NCBI GenBank assembly: GCA_902761905.1
Contig: CACWMK010000020.1
Location: forward strand, 1-50,185
Reading direction: 5' to 3'
Source: an uncultured Prevotellaceae bacterium
GTDB lineage: Bacteria > Bacteroidota > Bacteroidia > Bacteroidales > Bacteroidaceae
DNA length: 50,185 nucleotides
The position numbers and the translations under genes are program-made. Position 1 is the first letter of the stretch, and each line of letters opens with the position of its first letter. The notes beneath the pieces are model-generated. The model made no database searches and had not been told where the DNA came from. It saw only the letters and a program-made list of their open reading frames with translations. Below, one piece after another: positions 14,779-24,224 of this stretch.

Positions 14779-15694
14779 CTGCGCTTTCGGCTAGTACTAT
14801 TATCACCATAATCACTTCAGCTGTACGGTTCACTCGTACAGCTGTTTTCATATCTGCCGTAGAGAGTTCGCGATCGTTTTCGCCGATGAATGGTTTATCA
14901 AACACCTCGCCGAAGTACTTATGCGGTCCACCGAATTGGCAGTCGAGTATGCTAGCCAGCGCTGCCTCAGGGTATCCGCTATTTGGCGAAGCGTGATTGC
15001 GGCCATATTTGCGGATAAAGGTGAAATGGTGAAAAGGTGAAGAGGTGAAAATTACCATCAGCAGCGCAGTTAATCTTGCTGGGATATAGTTGGCAATATC
15101 GTCGATATGCGCAGCCCAACAGCCAAAATCCAGATATCGCTCGGTGTGATAGCCTATCATCGAGTCGAGTGTGTTCACCATCTTGTATGCCAGCATGCCC
15201 GGAGTGCCTAGCAACATAAGCCAGAACAGCGGTGCTATCACACCGTCGCTCAGGTTCTCGGCCAACGTCTCGAGCGCAGCCTTGCGTACCTCTTGGGCCG
15301 ATAGTTCGCTGGTGTCGCGACCTACGATACGAGCCACCTGTGCCCTGCCCTCTTCAAGCGACCTGTCGAGCGCCACAAACACTGCCCGCACCTCGCGGAT
15401 AAGCGTAGTACCCGCTAAACAATAGAACACAACAACAGCGTCGAACACCCAAACCAGCCACAGCGTTTGCCTTATAAGCCACCATCGTATAAGCCAAGCG
15501 ACAGCAAACACAAACACTATCAGAAAAATAGCCATCAGCGCACCCTTCATTTTGCGATGCGAGCCGCGATTCAGCCGCTTCTCGCCGAAGCTAATCATCC
15601 GCCCGAACCACACTATCGGATGCGGCAGTAGCGCCGGGTCGCCGAATACGAAATCGGCTAGCCAACCTATTATGAATGCTATCGGATTAATCAT
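14756..15694 (-). CDS. cbiB: Adenosylcobinamide-phosphate synthase
   Basis: 312 residues, a membrane protein (CobD/CbiB). It attaches aminopropanol (phosphate) to adenosylcobyric acid. Family signs: the N-terminal IGWLADFVFGDPALLPHPIV, WFGRMI, AAHIDDIANYIPARLTAL and the C-terminal HASPNSGYPEAALA. Last gene of the minus arm of the cobalamin locus; it overlaps cbiP by 8 bases. An 8-bp tandem repeat (15020-15051) adds FTSSPFHHFTFI-type residues in a loop before the conserved C-terminal motif. Confidence 0.92.
   Translation of the reverse strand: MINPIAFIIGWLADFVFGDPALLPHPIVWFGRMISFGEKRLNRGSHRKMKGALMAIFLIVFVFAVAWLIRWWLIRQTLWLVWVFDAVVVFYCLAGTTLIREVRAVFVALDRSLEEGRAQVARIVGRDTSELSAQEVRKAALETLAENLSDGVIAPLFWLMLLGTPGMLAYKMVNTLDSMIGYHTERYLDFGCWAAHIDDIANYIPARLTALLMVIFTSSPFHHFTFIRKYGRNHASPNSGYPEAALASILDCQFGGPHKYFGEVFDKPFIGENDRELSTADMKTAVRVNRTAEVIMVIIVLAESAAILLLSR
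15020..15051. repeat. 8-bp tandem repeat inside cbiB
   Basis: Four units in the plus sense: GGTGAAAT, GGTGAAAA, GGTGAAGA, GGTGAAAA. It lies in a loop-coding part of cbiB and keeps the frame open. Confidence 0.85.
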
Positions 15695-17117
15695 CTGTAA
15701 GTATCTTATAAATCCGCTCTATATCAACATGCTGGCGAATGTGTTCGGCCAACTTATTGTATTGTTCTTCTTTGAACGCTTGCGGATCTTTTGTTGCATC
15801 GCTTTTTACCGCAGTATAACCAGCAAGCAAATTCTCTATAACTGGAGCATTATCAAGGAATCCGTGAATATAGGTTCCTATACAATTGTCCTTTCGCATT
15901 ATCACCTCCGACGTATCACTCACACCTTGATGTATCTCGTAGCCCTCACATTTCTTTCCATCAAACTCGAACGATACTTGCTTGGTGGTTTTCTGGGCTG
16001 TCATGGTGGTATGTATGGGCAACAAACCAAGTCCTGGCAAACTTGTAACACTGCCCTCAAATCCTTCAGGATCGTCGACCGACAGTCCCAACATCTGATA
16101 GCCGCCACAGATACCTATCACCATCTTTCCGTCGCGATGAGCTCGCTGGATAGCTTGTGCACATCCGTTTCGACGCAGTTCCATAAGATCGTCGAGTGTA
16201 GCTTTTGTTCCCGGCAGAATGATAATGTCGGCACGCTGCAGGTCGGCAATGTTGTTGGTATAAAACAGATTAACTCGCTCATCTCGTTCCAACACGTCGA
16301 AATCGGTAAAGTTGCTGATGTGCCTCAACAGCACTACTGCCACGTTTACCTTGCCTTCAACCAGTTGACGACGCTTCTGCTCAAGACTTACAGAATCCTC
16401 TTCATCTATATAGATATCACGATAGTAAGGCACTACGCCCAGCACAGGGATTCCGCATAGCTCTTCAAGCATTCGGCGCCCGTCGTCAAACAGGCGCATA
16501 TCACCACGAAACTTATTGATGATGATACCCTTAATTAGTTTTCGATCCTCGGGCGATTGGAGCGCGATACTGCCATAGACCGATGCAAACACGCCTCCTC
16601 TATCGATGTCGCCAACAAGTATCACATCAGCATTAGCATGACGGGCCATTGGCAAATTTACCAGATCCGTATCTCGAAGATTAATCTCCGAGATACTGCC
16701 AGCGCCCTCCATTACTATAGGATTAAATTTAGACGAAAGTCTGTCGAAAGCATCACAGACCTCCTTACGGAAGTCGATATCAGATGTGCCTCTACGCCAG
16801 TAATCATACGCATTCTTATTGCCGATAGGTTTACCATGCAGGATTACTTGCGACGTATGATCGCTCTGTGGTTTTAGCAGCAGCGGATTCATGTCGGTAC
16901 AGCTTGGTATGCCCGCTGCCTCAGCTTGTGTAGCCTGAGCACGACCTATCTCAAAACCATCGGGTGTGGCGTATGAGTTAAGCGCCATATTCTGCGCCTT
17001 AAATGGTGCAGGCAAATAACCATCCTGACGGAATATCCTACAGAATGCTGCAGCTATAATGCTTTTACCCACATCGCTGCCAGTACCGGCAAACATCAAC
17101 GGGTGTAGCTTCTTCAT
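15687..17117 (-). CDS. cbiP: Cobyric acid synthase (amidotransferase)
   Basis: 476 residues. It amidates four side chains of adenosylcobyrinic a,c-diamide. N-terminal dethiobiotin-synthetase-like ATPase: a modified P-loop AGTGSDVGKSIIAAAFCRIF and PFKAQNMALNS. C-terminal class I glutaminase-like domain with GICGGYQMLGL, where Cys is the nucleophile, and a late His in YIHGFLDN. It overlaps cbiB by 8 bases and the cbiH-cbiC fusion by 4, so it is translationally coupled. Confidence 0.93.
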   Translation of the reverse strand: MKKLHPLMFAGTGSDVGKSIIAAAFCRIFRQDGYLPAPFKAQNMALNSYATPDGFEIGRAQATQAEAAGIPSCTDMNPLLLKPQSDHTSQVILHGKPIGNKNAYDYWRRGTSDIDFRKEVCDAFDRLSSKFNPIVMEGAGSISEINLRDTDLVNLPMARHANADVILVGDIDRGGVFASVYGSIALQSPEDRKLIKGIIINKFRGDMRLFDDGRRMLEELCGIPVLGVVPYYRDIYIDEEDSVSLEQKRRQLVEGKVNVAVVLLRHISNFTDFDVLERDERVNLFYTNNIADLQRADIIILPGTKATLDDLMELRRNGCAQAIQRAHRDGKMVIGICGGYQMLGLSVDDPEGFEGSVTSLPGLGLLPIHTTMTAQKTTKQVSFEFDGKKCEGYEIHQGVSDTSEVIMRKDNCIGTYIHGFLDNAPVIENLLAGYTAVKSDATKDPQAFKEEQYNKLAEHIRQHVDIERIYKILTDD

Positions 17118-18514
17118 AGATCTCGTCCTGGTTTAAGTTGTGCCGCATCGTCAAAGCACAAGATTGCGTTACACAATGTAGCAGCAAGGTTTGAGCCACC
17201 CTTTCGACCCTCAACGATAATCTTTGGGATATTGCGGAACGGCTTGACCATGTGCTTCGACTCTCTGACATGAACAAATCCTACTGGAGCAGCGATGATA
17301 CCAGCTGGAGCAGCTTTGCCCTTACAAATCAAGTCGCATAGTTCCATCAGTGCCGTTGGAGCATTGCCGAAAGCAAATAGTGCATCAGGATGCTCCTCTA
17401 CAGCCAGTCGGATTCCTGCTTGGGTGCGAGTTATTCCTAACGACGCAGCCATATCAGCCACACGAGAATCAGAAAGGTAGCACTTAGCCTCAACACCAAG
17501 TCGCTCGAGTGCGCCTTTTCGTATTCCACTAGTCACCATTGTAACGTCTGTAATAATCGTTTTAAGTTCGCCGCTCTTTACTTTGTTATATAGTGTTTCT
17601 ACAGCTCCTTTGTCAGTATACAGGATGTTCTCCATATCAAAATCGGCAGTAGTGTGTATGGCATGAAGCAATGCCCACTTATGGTCAAGCGGATAATCTT
17701 TTTTACGCAGTTCGCCCGAGATAGTGCGGAACGATTCTATCATTATGTTCTGCCCTATCTTACTACCTTCAGGAGTTAAATCTCTATAGTAACCGCGTGG
17801 CGTAATTATCTTGCCATCAGCGATATACGATTGTGAGTTACCAACCAGGATAACCGTAAACATATCCACATCTTCGGGGTCGAACTCGCCTAGAGTGGTT
17901 ACCTTTATGCATTCGTCGTCGCGGCCTGCCTGACGTACATATCCTAAGGGAGTCTCGGCCGAGCGATTCTGCAAAAACAGTTCTTGCAGACGATACAGTT
18001 GCCAATATCGTCCATGCGATTTGGGATTATAGATAGCCGTAACAAAATCACCCACAGCAGCAGCTATAATCCTGCGTTCGATTACTTCCCATGGTGTCAT
18101 CAGGTCGCTAAGCGAAATCACACACATATCGTGTCCGATAGGTGCTCCAAGCAGCGATGCAGCTTTCTGGAAAGCCGATATGCCAGGTAGCGACTCTATC
18201 TCGATATCGGAGCCACGCTCTCGGCGCATCTCGTAGATAAGTGGAGTCATACCATAGATTCCGGCATCGCCTGAAGAAATCACTACTACAGTTTTTCCTT
18301 GCTCTGCCATTTCGAACGCCTGTTCAGCTCGCTGGCGCTCTTTCTTCATACCAGTATCTATGCACTCGCAACCATCCGATACGTATGGCTGGATAAACTG
18401 GAAGTAGTACTTATATCCAACTATCACGTCGGCCTGGCGTACTGCTTCGAGAACAGCTGGCGTAATATCCTGCTTGCTGCCAGGTCCGATGCCTGCTACG
18501 ATAATCTTTCCCAT
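17114..18514 (-). CDS. cbiH-cbiC: Fused precorrin/cobalt-factor C17-methyltransferase and precorrin-8X methylmutase
   Basis: 466 residues with two enzymes. Residues 1-245 are CbiH/CobJ, a SAM methyltransferase that contracts the ring: IIVAGIGPGSKQDITPAVLE, ISSGDAGIYGM, LPGISAFQKAASLLGAPIGH, TAIYNPKSHGR. Residues 250-466 are CbiC, which moves the C11 methyl to C12: HAIHTTADFDME (with the active His), TDVTMVTSGI and APAGIIAAPVGFVHV. Six bases separate it from the TonB receptor gene upstream. Confidence 0.93.
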   Translation of the reverse strand: MGKIIVAGIGPGSKQDITPAVLEAVRQADVIVGYKYYFQFIQPYVSDGCECIDTGMKKERQRAEQAFEMAEQGKTVVVISSGDAGIYGMTPLIYEMRRERGSDIEIESLPGISAFQKAASLLGAPIGHDMCVISLSDLMTPWEVIERRIIAAAVGDFVTAIYNPKSHGRYWQLYRLQELFLQNRSAETPLGYVRQAGRDDECIKVTTLGEFDPEDVDMFTVILVGNSQSYIADGKIITPRGYYRDLTPEGSKIGQNIMIESFRTISGELRKKDYPLDHKWALLHAIHTTADFDMENILYTDKGAVETLYNKVKSGELKTIITDVTMVTSGIRKGALERLGVEAKCYLSDSRVADMAASLGITRTQAGIRLAVEEHPDALFAFGNAPTALMELCDLICKGKAAPAGIIAAPVGFVHVRESKHMVKPFRNIPKIIVEGRKGGSNLAATLCNAILCFDDAAQLKPGRDL

Positions 18515-18519
18515 ATCCT

Positions 18520-20595
18520 TTAGTTTTTGAATTTCACTTTAAGTCCCACTACCAGCATTCGTCCTGGTGAGTAGAGAGCATATTTACGAGTCGACGAATC
18601 TATACGACGATCTATCTTGTCGAAGATATTATCTACACCTATGCTTGGTTCGATATAAGCCCATTTTGCGACATCAAACGAATGAGTAGTATTAAGATTC
18701 CAGATGCCAAAACCCGGAGCATCCTCATAACTACCAGTATAATAAGTCTTGGACTGAAGACGTCCGTTCAGGTTTACAGTCAAACCATACCTACCCCACG
18801 AGTGATGATAGTTGGCAGCAACAGTAGCAGCATGGCGTATGCTTCGTTCGAGCATAGACCACTCGCCATCGCTGTAGCTTCGGGCATAGGTATAAACATA
18901 ATTTGCCGACAGATTAAGTCCCTGCATCACATTAGCCGAAACATTTATCTGCACGCCTTTCACGTCGCCTTTGTCGCTGTTCTGATATAGCGCATAACTC
19001 ACCATCTTGCCGGCCTGATCCTGCGTCATCTCAGGGAACTCCGCCATCAGCATTTTTCTACTCGCATCGTCGACATCCACATTCTGCTTAACCACCATGT
19101 CATTTATGCGGTTAAGATATCCCGTCACACTTACAGCTATCATCTGTGTGCGATATTCTGCATTCAGCGAGAAATAGTTGCTCTTTTCGGGCTTAAGGTT
19201 GGGATTACCGAAACTGATCTGCGCCTTACCGCGATTCACCGAGAAATAGTGATAGTATAGTTCATCGAGTCCTGGAGCACGGAAACCAGCCGAATATGTA
19301 GCGCGGAAACGGAAGTTTCCAGGCGCATACATCAACGTAGCCTTGGGTGTGAGATGCTGGGAGAATGTCTCGTGATGAGTCAGTCGCAAACCGAGTGTTG
19401 CAGTGAAGTCATTCAGGAACTTCATCTCATGCTGAGCGTATGCAGCAACCGAATAGACATTCTGGTCGATATTGCCGCTGGTAGCAGTAAGATAGTCCTT
19501 ACGCCAATCTGCGCCAAAGATGGTAGTAGAGTTTCTGGTCAGACCAAGTATCGCCTTGAGTTGTCCCTCCATCATACGTTGTTTCTTGGACTGCACATAG
19601 TCGCCGATGGCATTGGTCTTGGTAGCCACATCATACTCCTTGCCATAGCGGAATCTGTCGACCACGAAGTCGGCCTGCAACGAGTTCTTTGACGTAAACT
19701 TATATATTCCGCCCACGTTCCAACGCAGTCCTTTGTAGCGCATCTCGTAGTCGTTGCCTCCCGTTATATCGTCGCGGGTATCGGGGCGATCGGTTATCTT
19801 GTATGAATAGTCTATGCCCGCATTCAGCGCAATATGCTGATTGGGAGCATAAGTAAATTTCTGTCCTATGATGTTCGAGCGATAGCCCGTAAACAGTGGT
19901 GCTATCGACTGTTGCGTTTCTGTGTCCGAACCCTTCACATATTCCAGATCACAGTTGCGATAGCTATCGGCTCTGTCGTGCATAAACGATGTGTACGAAC
20001 CGAACCCGTTGTTGAATATATCCAGTCCTACCGACTCGGTCAACACACCATGTCCAGACACTCTTGTATCTGACGTGACGTTGATAAGATTCTGTGTAGG
20101 TTGGTCGGTAATGATATTGATTACACCGGCGATAGCATCCGAACCGTAGAGCGACGAGGCAGCACCATCCAGCACCTCGATGCGCTTTACTCGCGACATG
20201 TTAATGCGGTTCAGGTCTACATTATTTGATATGTCGCCTGATAGTTTCTGTCCGTTTATCAGTATCAGAATGTACTTATTGCCAAGTCCGTTAAGTCGCA
20301 AAAAAGTTCCCATACTGCTGGGAGCCATCGATGCCTGTGGCATCATTCGTGTCAGTGCGCCATCAAAAGTGCTAATGCCCTGTTCGCGAATCTCCTGACT
20401 CGACAGAACACGAACGGGTGTAGCTGTGCTTTTCAGTCGTTGGTGATGGCCCGAACCGGTAACTACTACCGGGTTCAGATTATATGTACGGTTAACGGCG
20501 GAAGAGTCCTTCCGCTCCATCTTATGAATTTGCGAAAAAGCGGTACTCCCCGAAAGGAGTACCACCATGAGTGTGACAAACTTTCTATTCATCAA
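18520..20595 (-). CDS. btuB: TonB-dependent outer-membrane receptor, corrinoid/cobalt-linked (BtuB-like), second copy
   Basis: 691 residues. Signal peptide ending AFSQ, a TonB-box-like VVVTGSGHHQ, a plug domain (GTFLRLNGLGNKYILILING, SSLYGSDAIAGVINIITDQP), then a 22-strand barrel ending in VGLKVKFKN. Being inside a riboswitch-led cobalamin operon points to corrinoid or a precursor as ligand; the exact ligand cannot be read from sequence. It is a paralogue of the receptor at 21768 with the same plug motifs. Confidence 0.85.
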   Translation of the reverse strand: MMNRKFVTLMVVLLSGSTAFSQIHKMERKDSSAVNRTYNLNPVVVTGSGHHQRLKSTATPVRVLSSQEIREQGISTFDGALTRMMPQASMAPSSMGTFLRLNGLGNKYILILINGQKLSGDISNNVDLNRINMSRVKRIEVLDGAASSLYGSDAIAGVINIITDQPTQNLINVTSDTRVSGHGVLTESVGLDIFNNGFGSYTSFMHDRADSYRNCDLEYVKGSDTETQQSIAPLFTGYRSNIIGQKFTYAPNQHIALNAGIDYSYKITDRPDTRDDITGGNDYEMRYKGLRWNVGGIYKFTSKNSLQADFVVDRFRYGKEYDVATKTNAIGDYVQSKKQRMMEGQLKAILGLTRNSTTIFGADWRKDYLTATSGNIDQNVYSVAAYAQHEMKFLNDFTATLGLRLTHHETFSQHLTPKATLMYAPGNFRFRATYSAGFRAPGLDELYYHYFSVNRGKAQISFGNPNLKPEKSNYFSLNAEYRTQMIAVSVTGYLNRINDMVVKQNVDVDDASRKMLMAEFPEMTQDQAGKMVSYALYQNSDKGDVKGVQINVSANVMQGLNLSANYVYTYARSYSDGEWSMLERSIRHAATVAANYHHSWGRYGLTVNLNGRLQSKTYYTGSYEDAPGFGIWNLNTTHSFDVAKWAYIEPSIGVDNIFDKIDRRIDSSTRKYALYSPGRMLVVGLKVKFKN

Positions 20596-20608
20596 ACAAC
20601 GTTATTTC

Positions 20609-21781
20609 TTAATCTTCAGAAGCTGTAGTTGGTGTAGAGAGAGCCTCGTCGGTACCAAGCTTAGCAATAGCATCCTTGGTGTGGTTCATCCAAAGTTTGC
20701 GAACGGCACTACGCTCAGCCAGACCTGGGATATACTCTTCGCCACTCTTAATCTTTGACCAGCATGGCTCTGCGAAGTTGGTCTCATAAGCAGCAGTCTC
20801 GATACCAGCTGCATTGAACAGTGAGAACCAACTCTCATCATCCTCATCGTCGGCCATATCGTTGTGAGCGTGGTCACCAGCGATTGACATCAGAACAAAC
20901 AGCTGAGCCTTCTTGTTCTCATTGGCATCATAAGTAACAGTCTTTTTGAAGTCACCAATCTGATAGTCGAATTCACCACCAGCAATGTGCTCCAGCACAT
21001 TCTCTGCATAGGTATCATCCATATCTACTGTACCAACATAATAGTTAGGACTGATGGCACGCAGATAGCTCTCAAGCTGCAGATAGCGAACGTTTCCACC
21101 ATAGTAGTCGTAACCCTCAGGATTACCATGACCCATAAATGCTACGATACCCTGAGCCAAAGCAGCCTTAACGTCGCTCTCGCTGTTAAGTGTGGTTGCC
21201 AGAAGCTGAGCATCGCTCTCCTCGGCCATCAACGGTGTACCTACTACTACCTGATGGTCGAGACTCTTCATGTAAGCATCGGTAAAGTCGCCGTTACGGT
21301 TGTTCATAAAGTCCTTAACGTAGCTGTCGCGAACACGACGATACTCCTCACCAGGGATAACCTGCAGCGACTGAACTACAACCTGCTGATATCCAGCCAG
21401 GCCGATAGCAGTGAGCCAGTGCTCTGGATCGTAGTAATCCTTAGGATCAACATTCTCGCCAGCACGGGCGTTGTTGATACAGATGGCTGACGAGAACGAC
21501 AGATAAACATCCCAACCAGAGAAGTTTGCCTTGTAGTCATCTACCACCTTGTCGAATGTGTCGTAAGCCTGCTCCCATGTAGAACCGAAAGCAACCAGAA
21601 GAATAACCTTGTTACTCTTTTTCTGAGACTTTACTGTCTCGTTGACAGCCTGCTGATACCTCTCGTAGTTAGACTGTGTACCACCCTTGTTGTTGTCATT
21701 GTCGTCACTACTACATGCTGTAAATGTTGCACTTGCAACGAATGCCATCATAGCAAGCATCAAAAACTTAATCTGTTTCAT
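20609..21781 (-). CDS. cbiK: Lipoprotein CbiK-type cobaltochelatase
   Basis: 390 residues. The N-terminus (FVASATFTACSSDDNDN) is a lipoprotein signal with Cys after TTA-type lipobox residues, followed by an acidic linker. The body reads as anaerobic cobaltochelatase CbiK: VILLVAFGSTWEQAYDTFD, VVVQSLQVIPGEEYR, FMGHGNPEGYDYYG (His218) and MSIAGDHAHNDMADDEDD (His304/306), the expected metal-binding histidines. Cytoplasmic CbiK inserts cobalt into sirohydrochlorin; a periplasmic form is known in Desulfovibrio. Here it sits between two TonB receptors, so cobalt or tetrapyrrole handling in the periplasm is likely. A C-terminal tail (LSTPTTASED) is extra. Confidence 0.85.
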   Translation of the reverse strand: MKQIKFLMLAMMAFVASATFTACSSDDNDNNKGGTQSNYERYQQAVNETVKSQKKSNKVILLVAFGSTWEQAYDTFDKVVDDYKANFSGWDVYLSFSSAICINNARAGENVDPKDYYDPEHWLTAIGLAGYQQVVVQSLQVIPGEEYRRVRDSYVKDFMNNRNGDFTDAYMKSLDHQVVVGTPLMAEESDAQLLATTLNSESDVKAALAQGIVAFMGHGNPEGYDYYGGNVRYLQLESYLRAISPNYYVGTVDMDDTYAENVLEHIAGGEFDYQIGDFKKTVTYDANENKKAQLFVLMSIAGDHAHNDMADDEDDESWFSLFNAAGIETAAYETNFAEPCWSKIKSGEEYIPGLAERSAVRKLWMNHTKDAIAKLGTDEALSTPTTASED

Positions 21782-23882
21782 TGTTACTTGAGTTTAAATT
21801 AGACTTATATTTATTTGTAAGTTTCTTGCCTTCGTTGAATCTCACGGTAAGCGATGCATATACAGTGCGACCAGGCGATGTTGTTCCCAGATGTAGTCCG
21901 TGTGGAGTGCGGTCTACATAGTTGAAGATGTTGTCTATACCGGCATCTATGCGCCACATCTTACCTATCTGGTGGTTGGTCGACAATCGCCAGAGCTGAT
22001 AGCCCTTACCATCACCGTCTATCTGATAGTAGCGCTTGCTCGACAGGCGGCCATAAATACCCACACCGAACTTATATCGCTTTGAGAAATCGTGATTCCA
22101 TGTAGCATAGACATTTGCCTTATGGTGGGCCATACCGTCGATGGTAACCTTCTGCATAACATCGTTTTCTGAATCATACTGATTAGCCTCGGTGTCCAGA
22201 TAACTGTAACTGCCACCAGCTGTAAAGTGCTTGCCTTGGTAACGCACCGTAAAGTCGACACCATACGTCTTGGCATCCTCCATATTCTGATATTGACGCA
22301 CTCTTATCGGGTCGTACTTCGTTATCAGGTCGCCAGGAGCCATCTTGGTGGGTATTGTTACCAGCGTTATCATATCTTCCACCTTATTAATATAAGGGGC
22401 GATGGTAAGCGTAAGATTACCGATGGTATATTCGGCACTGGCACCAAAGTAGTTTGATGTCTGTGCCTTCAGGTCATCATTACCCAGATACAGGTATACA
22501 CCATTCATATTCTTGATGTACTGATAGTGCAACTCCTTGGGTGTAGGCGTCTTATAGCCTTGACTCCACGTAGCCCTCAGTCGCAATTCGCCAAGTTTCA
22601 GCATAGCCGAAACCTTCGGGGTGAGTCGTGTGCCGAAACCTTCATTTCGCGTAAGTCGCAGTCCTGCAGTGAGATACAACGGGTTTAGCAGTTCCAACTC
22701 GTCCTGCACATAAATAGCTTCTGTGTTATCTGTTGCCTTACCTCCAGCAACACGCATTGGGGCTTTCAACCAGTCGTAGCGATACTCCAGTCCGGCACTC
22801 AGTCGCTGGTCGTAAGGCAGCGTAAATATACCTTTAAGCGATACGTTAGTCAGTCGCTGGTCGCTCTGTAGTTCCTTATCGCCAGGAAAATAAGGGAAGT
22901 AGTTTGTAAACCTTCCGTTCACATAACCATCAGTCAGCGTGGTGTCGGTATAGGCATAGTTGTATGCATGCTTTTTCCAGTCGGCATCCAATGTGATTAC
23001 GTCGGTACTGTTCAGTTTCCACTTTCCGCCCACCGATACCGATGCGTTATTGTATTGCAAATCCCACGTCTTTATATCTACACCAGGATGATGTCCGCAC
23101 GGACGGTAGATGCGTTTCCAATAGATACTTCCATCGGCATATAGTTCGATAGCAGGCGTCAACTGATAAGTCAATCGTTCGGCTATCTGCCAGTTGGTGT
23201 GGCGATTCACTGTCTTGTTACGCGAATCAGTAATGTGATATTCTGTCTGCTCGATAGCTTCTTCGGATGTATTCTGCCAACCGTCAGAATGTTGCAGTTG
23301 GAAGTTGGTATAGCTAGAAAGCCTACCATAATTCAGCGCCAATCCGTTGTGTTGTCGGATGTCGCCATAACTGCCCACACGAGAGGTATTCTCGAACATA
23401 ATGCCCTGTTCGCGATGCTTCTTGGTGATGATATTGATTACACCAGCGATGGCATCGCTACCATACAGAGCACTCGATGCGCCTTTAACTATCTCTATCT
23501 TCTCGATGTTATGCGGATCGATTAGTGACAGGTCGTTCTCGCCACCATTATCGCCATGCAGTCGGCGACCGTCTATCAGTATCAGCACATACGAGTTACC
23601 CAGTCCGTTCATCTGCAAACGACTGCTCATATCATTCTCGCTGAAGTCGAAGCTGGCAGTCAGTCCGCTCAGTATATCCTCGATGCTTTTTCCTGCATAC
23701 TGCTGCAGTTGGCGATGACTTATCACCTCGGTCTGTACGGGCGCATCTTTCAGCAGGTGCTGGGTACCAGTACCTGTCACAACAACCTCCTGCAAACTAT
23801 CGGCACGCCAGATGTCTGTCTGGGCGCTTGCACCAATAGTAAGCAGCCAAAGGCCTAAAGCCATTTTCTGTTTTAGTTTCAT
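21768..23882 (-). CDS. btuB: TonB-dependent outer-membrane receptor (BtuB-like), first gene after riboswitch
   Basis: 704 residues. Signal peptide ending GASAQ, TonB box EVVVTGTGTQH, plug with MNGLGNSYVLILIDGRRLHG and ASSALYGSDAIAGVINIITK, and a barrel whose last strand reads VYASLTVRFNEG, followed by an unusual polar tail of about 16 residues. It is the first gene of the minus arm and lies directly behind a cobalamin riboswitch, so uptake of a corrinoid is the best prediction. It overlaps cbiK by 14 bases. Confidence 0.88.
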   Translation of the reverse strand: MKLKQKMALGLWLLTIGASAQTDIWRADSLQEVVVTGTGTQHLLKDAPVQTEVISHRQLQQYAGKSIEDILSGLTASFDFSENDMSSRLQMNGLGNSYVLILIDGRRLHGDNGGENDLSLIDPHNIEKIEIVKGASSALYGSDAIAGVINIITKKHREQGIMFENTSRVGSYGDIRQHNGLALNYGRLSSYTNFQLQHSDGWQNTSEEAIEQTEYHITDSRNKTVNRHTNWQIAERLTYQLTPAIELYADGSIYWKRIYRPCGHHPGVDIKTWDLQYNNASVSVGGKWKLNSTDVITLDADWKKHAYNYAYTDTTLTDGYVNGRFTNYFPYFPGDKELQSDQRLTNVSLKGIFTLPYDQRLSAGLEYRYDWLKAPMRVAGGKATDNTEAIYVQDELELLNPLYLTAGLRLTRNEGFGTRLTPKVSAMLKLGELRLRATWSQGYKTPTPKELHYQYIKNMNGVYLYLGNDDLKAQTSNYFGASAEYTIGNLTLTIAPYINKVEDMITLVTIPTKMAPGDLITKYDPIRVRQYQNMEDAKTYGVDFTVRYQGKHFTAGGSYSYLDTEANQYDSENDVMQKVTIDGMAHHKANVYATWNHDFSKRYKFGVGIYGRLSSKRYYQIDGDGKGYQLWRLSTNHQIGKMWRIDAGIDNIFNYVDRTPHGLHLGTTSPGRTVYASLTVRFNEGKKLTNKYKSNLNSSNNETD

Positions 23883-24148
23883 TAACCAATCAATTTTAAT
23901 ACGACCGCATATCCCTGTACGGCTTTCCTGTTTTCGTTTCGGCAGGTCTTGACACTTTCGCGTCGAGCCCTACCTGCGGTAGGTCTTCTGACTTTCCCTA
24001 ACCTGTTTTACCTTCCCGATTACTCAGTGGCGTTATACAAACAGATCTTTCAGCGAGGGATTACAGCTGCAGGTACAGTTCCGGACTCTCACCGGTATTC
24101 CCTTACATCGCGGCGGCATCGGCCACCGGATTACCTTGTTTTTGGCGA
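23883..24148 (-). promoter_or_regulatory. Cobalamin riboswitch and its expression platform
   Basis: On the minus strand the leader holds the standard elements in order: a GGUAAUCCGGUGGCCGAUGCC start, AGGGAAUACCGGUGAGAGUC then CCGGAACUGUACCUGCAGCUGUAA, GCCACUGAGUAAUCGGGAAGG, and the B12 box AGUCAGAAGACCUACC (complement of 23978-23993). Then follow a CCTACC-GCA-GGTAGG hairpin and a second AAGACCTGCC copy (complement of 23941-23950) that could compete with the box. The element fills the gap before the first btuB and should repress it and the five genes behind it when adenosylcobalamin is plentiful. Confidence 0.92.
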
Positions 24149-24156
24149 CAAAGATA
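24149..24156 (-). promoter_or_regulatory. Promoter -7 box for the riboswitch-led operon
   Basis: TATCTTTG on the minus strand just ahead of the aptamer; a TTG lies 22 bases upstream (complement of 24179-24181), slightly farther than usual. Confidence 0.5.
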
Positions 24157-24198
24157 CAACTTTTTTTAATGAATCGCGCAATATTTGTGGAAATTTTA

Positions 24199-24206
24199 TA
24201 AATTTG
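24199..24206 (+). promoter_or_regulatory. Probable -7 box for the cbiA operon
   Basis: TAAATTTG 18 bases before the cbiA ATG, giving a leader too short for a riboswitch. No TTG at -33. The divergent minus promoter is only 43 bases away. Confidence 0.4.
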
Positions 24207-24224
24207 CACCAAAATCATCTCACG

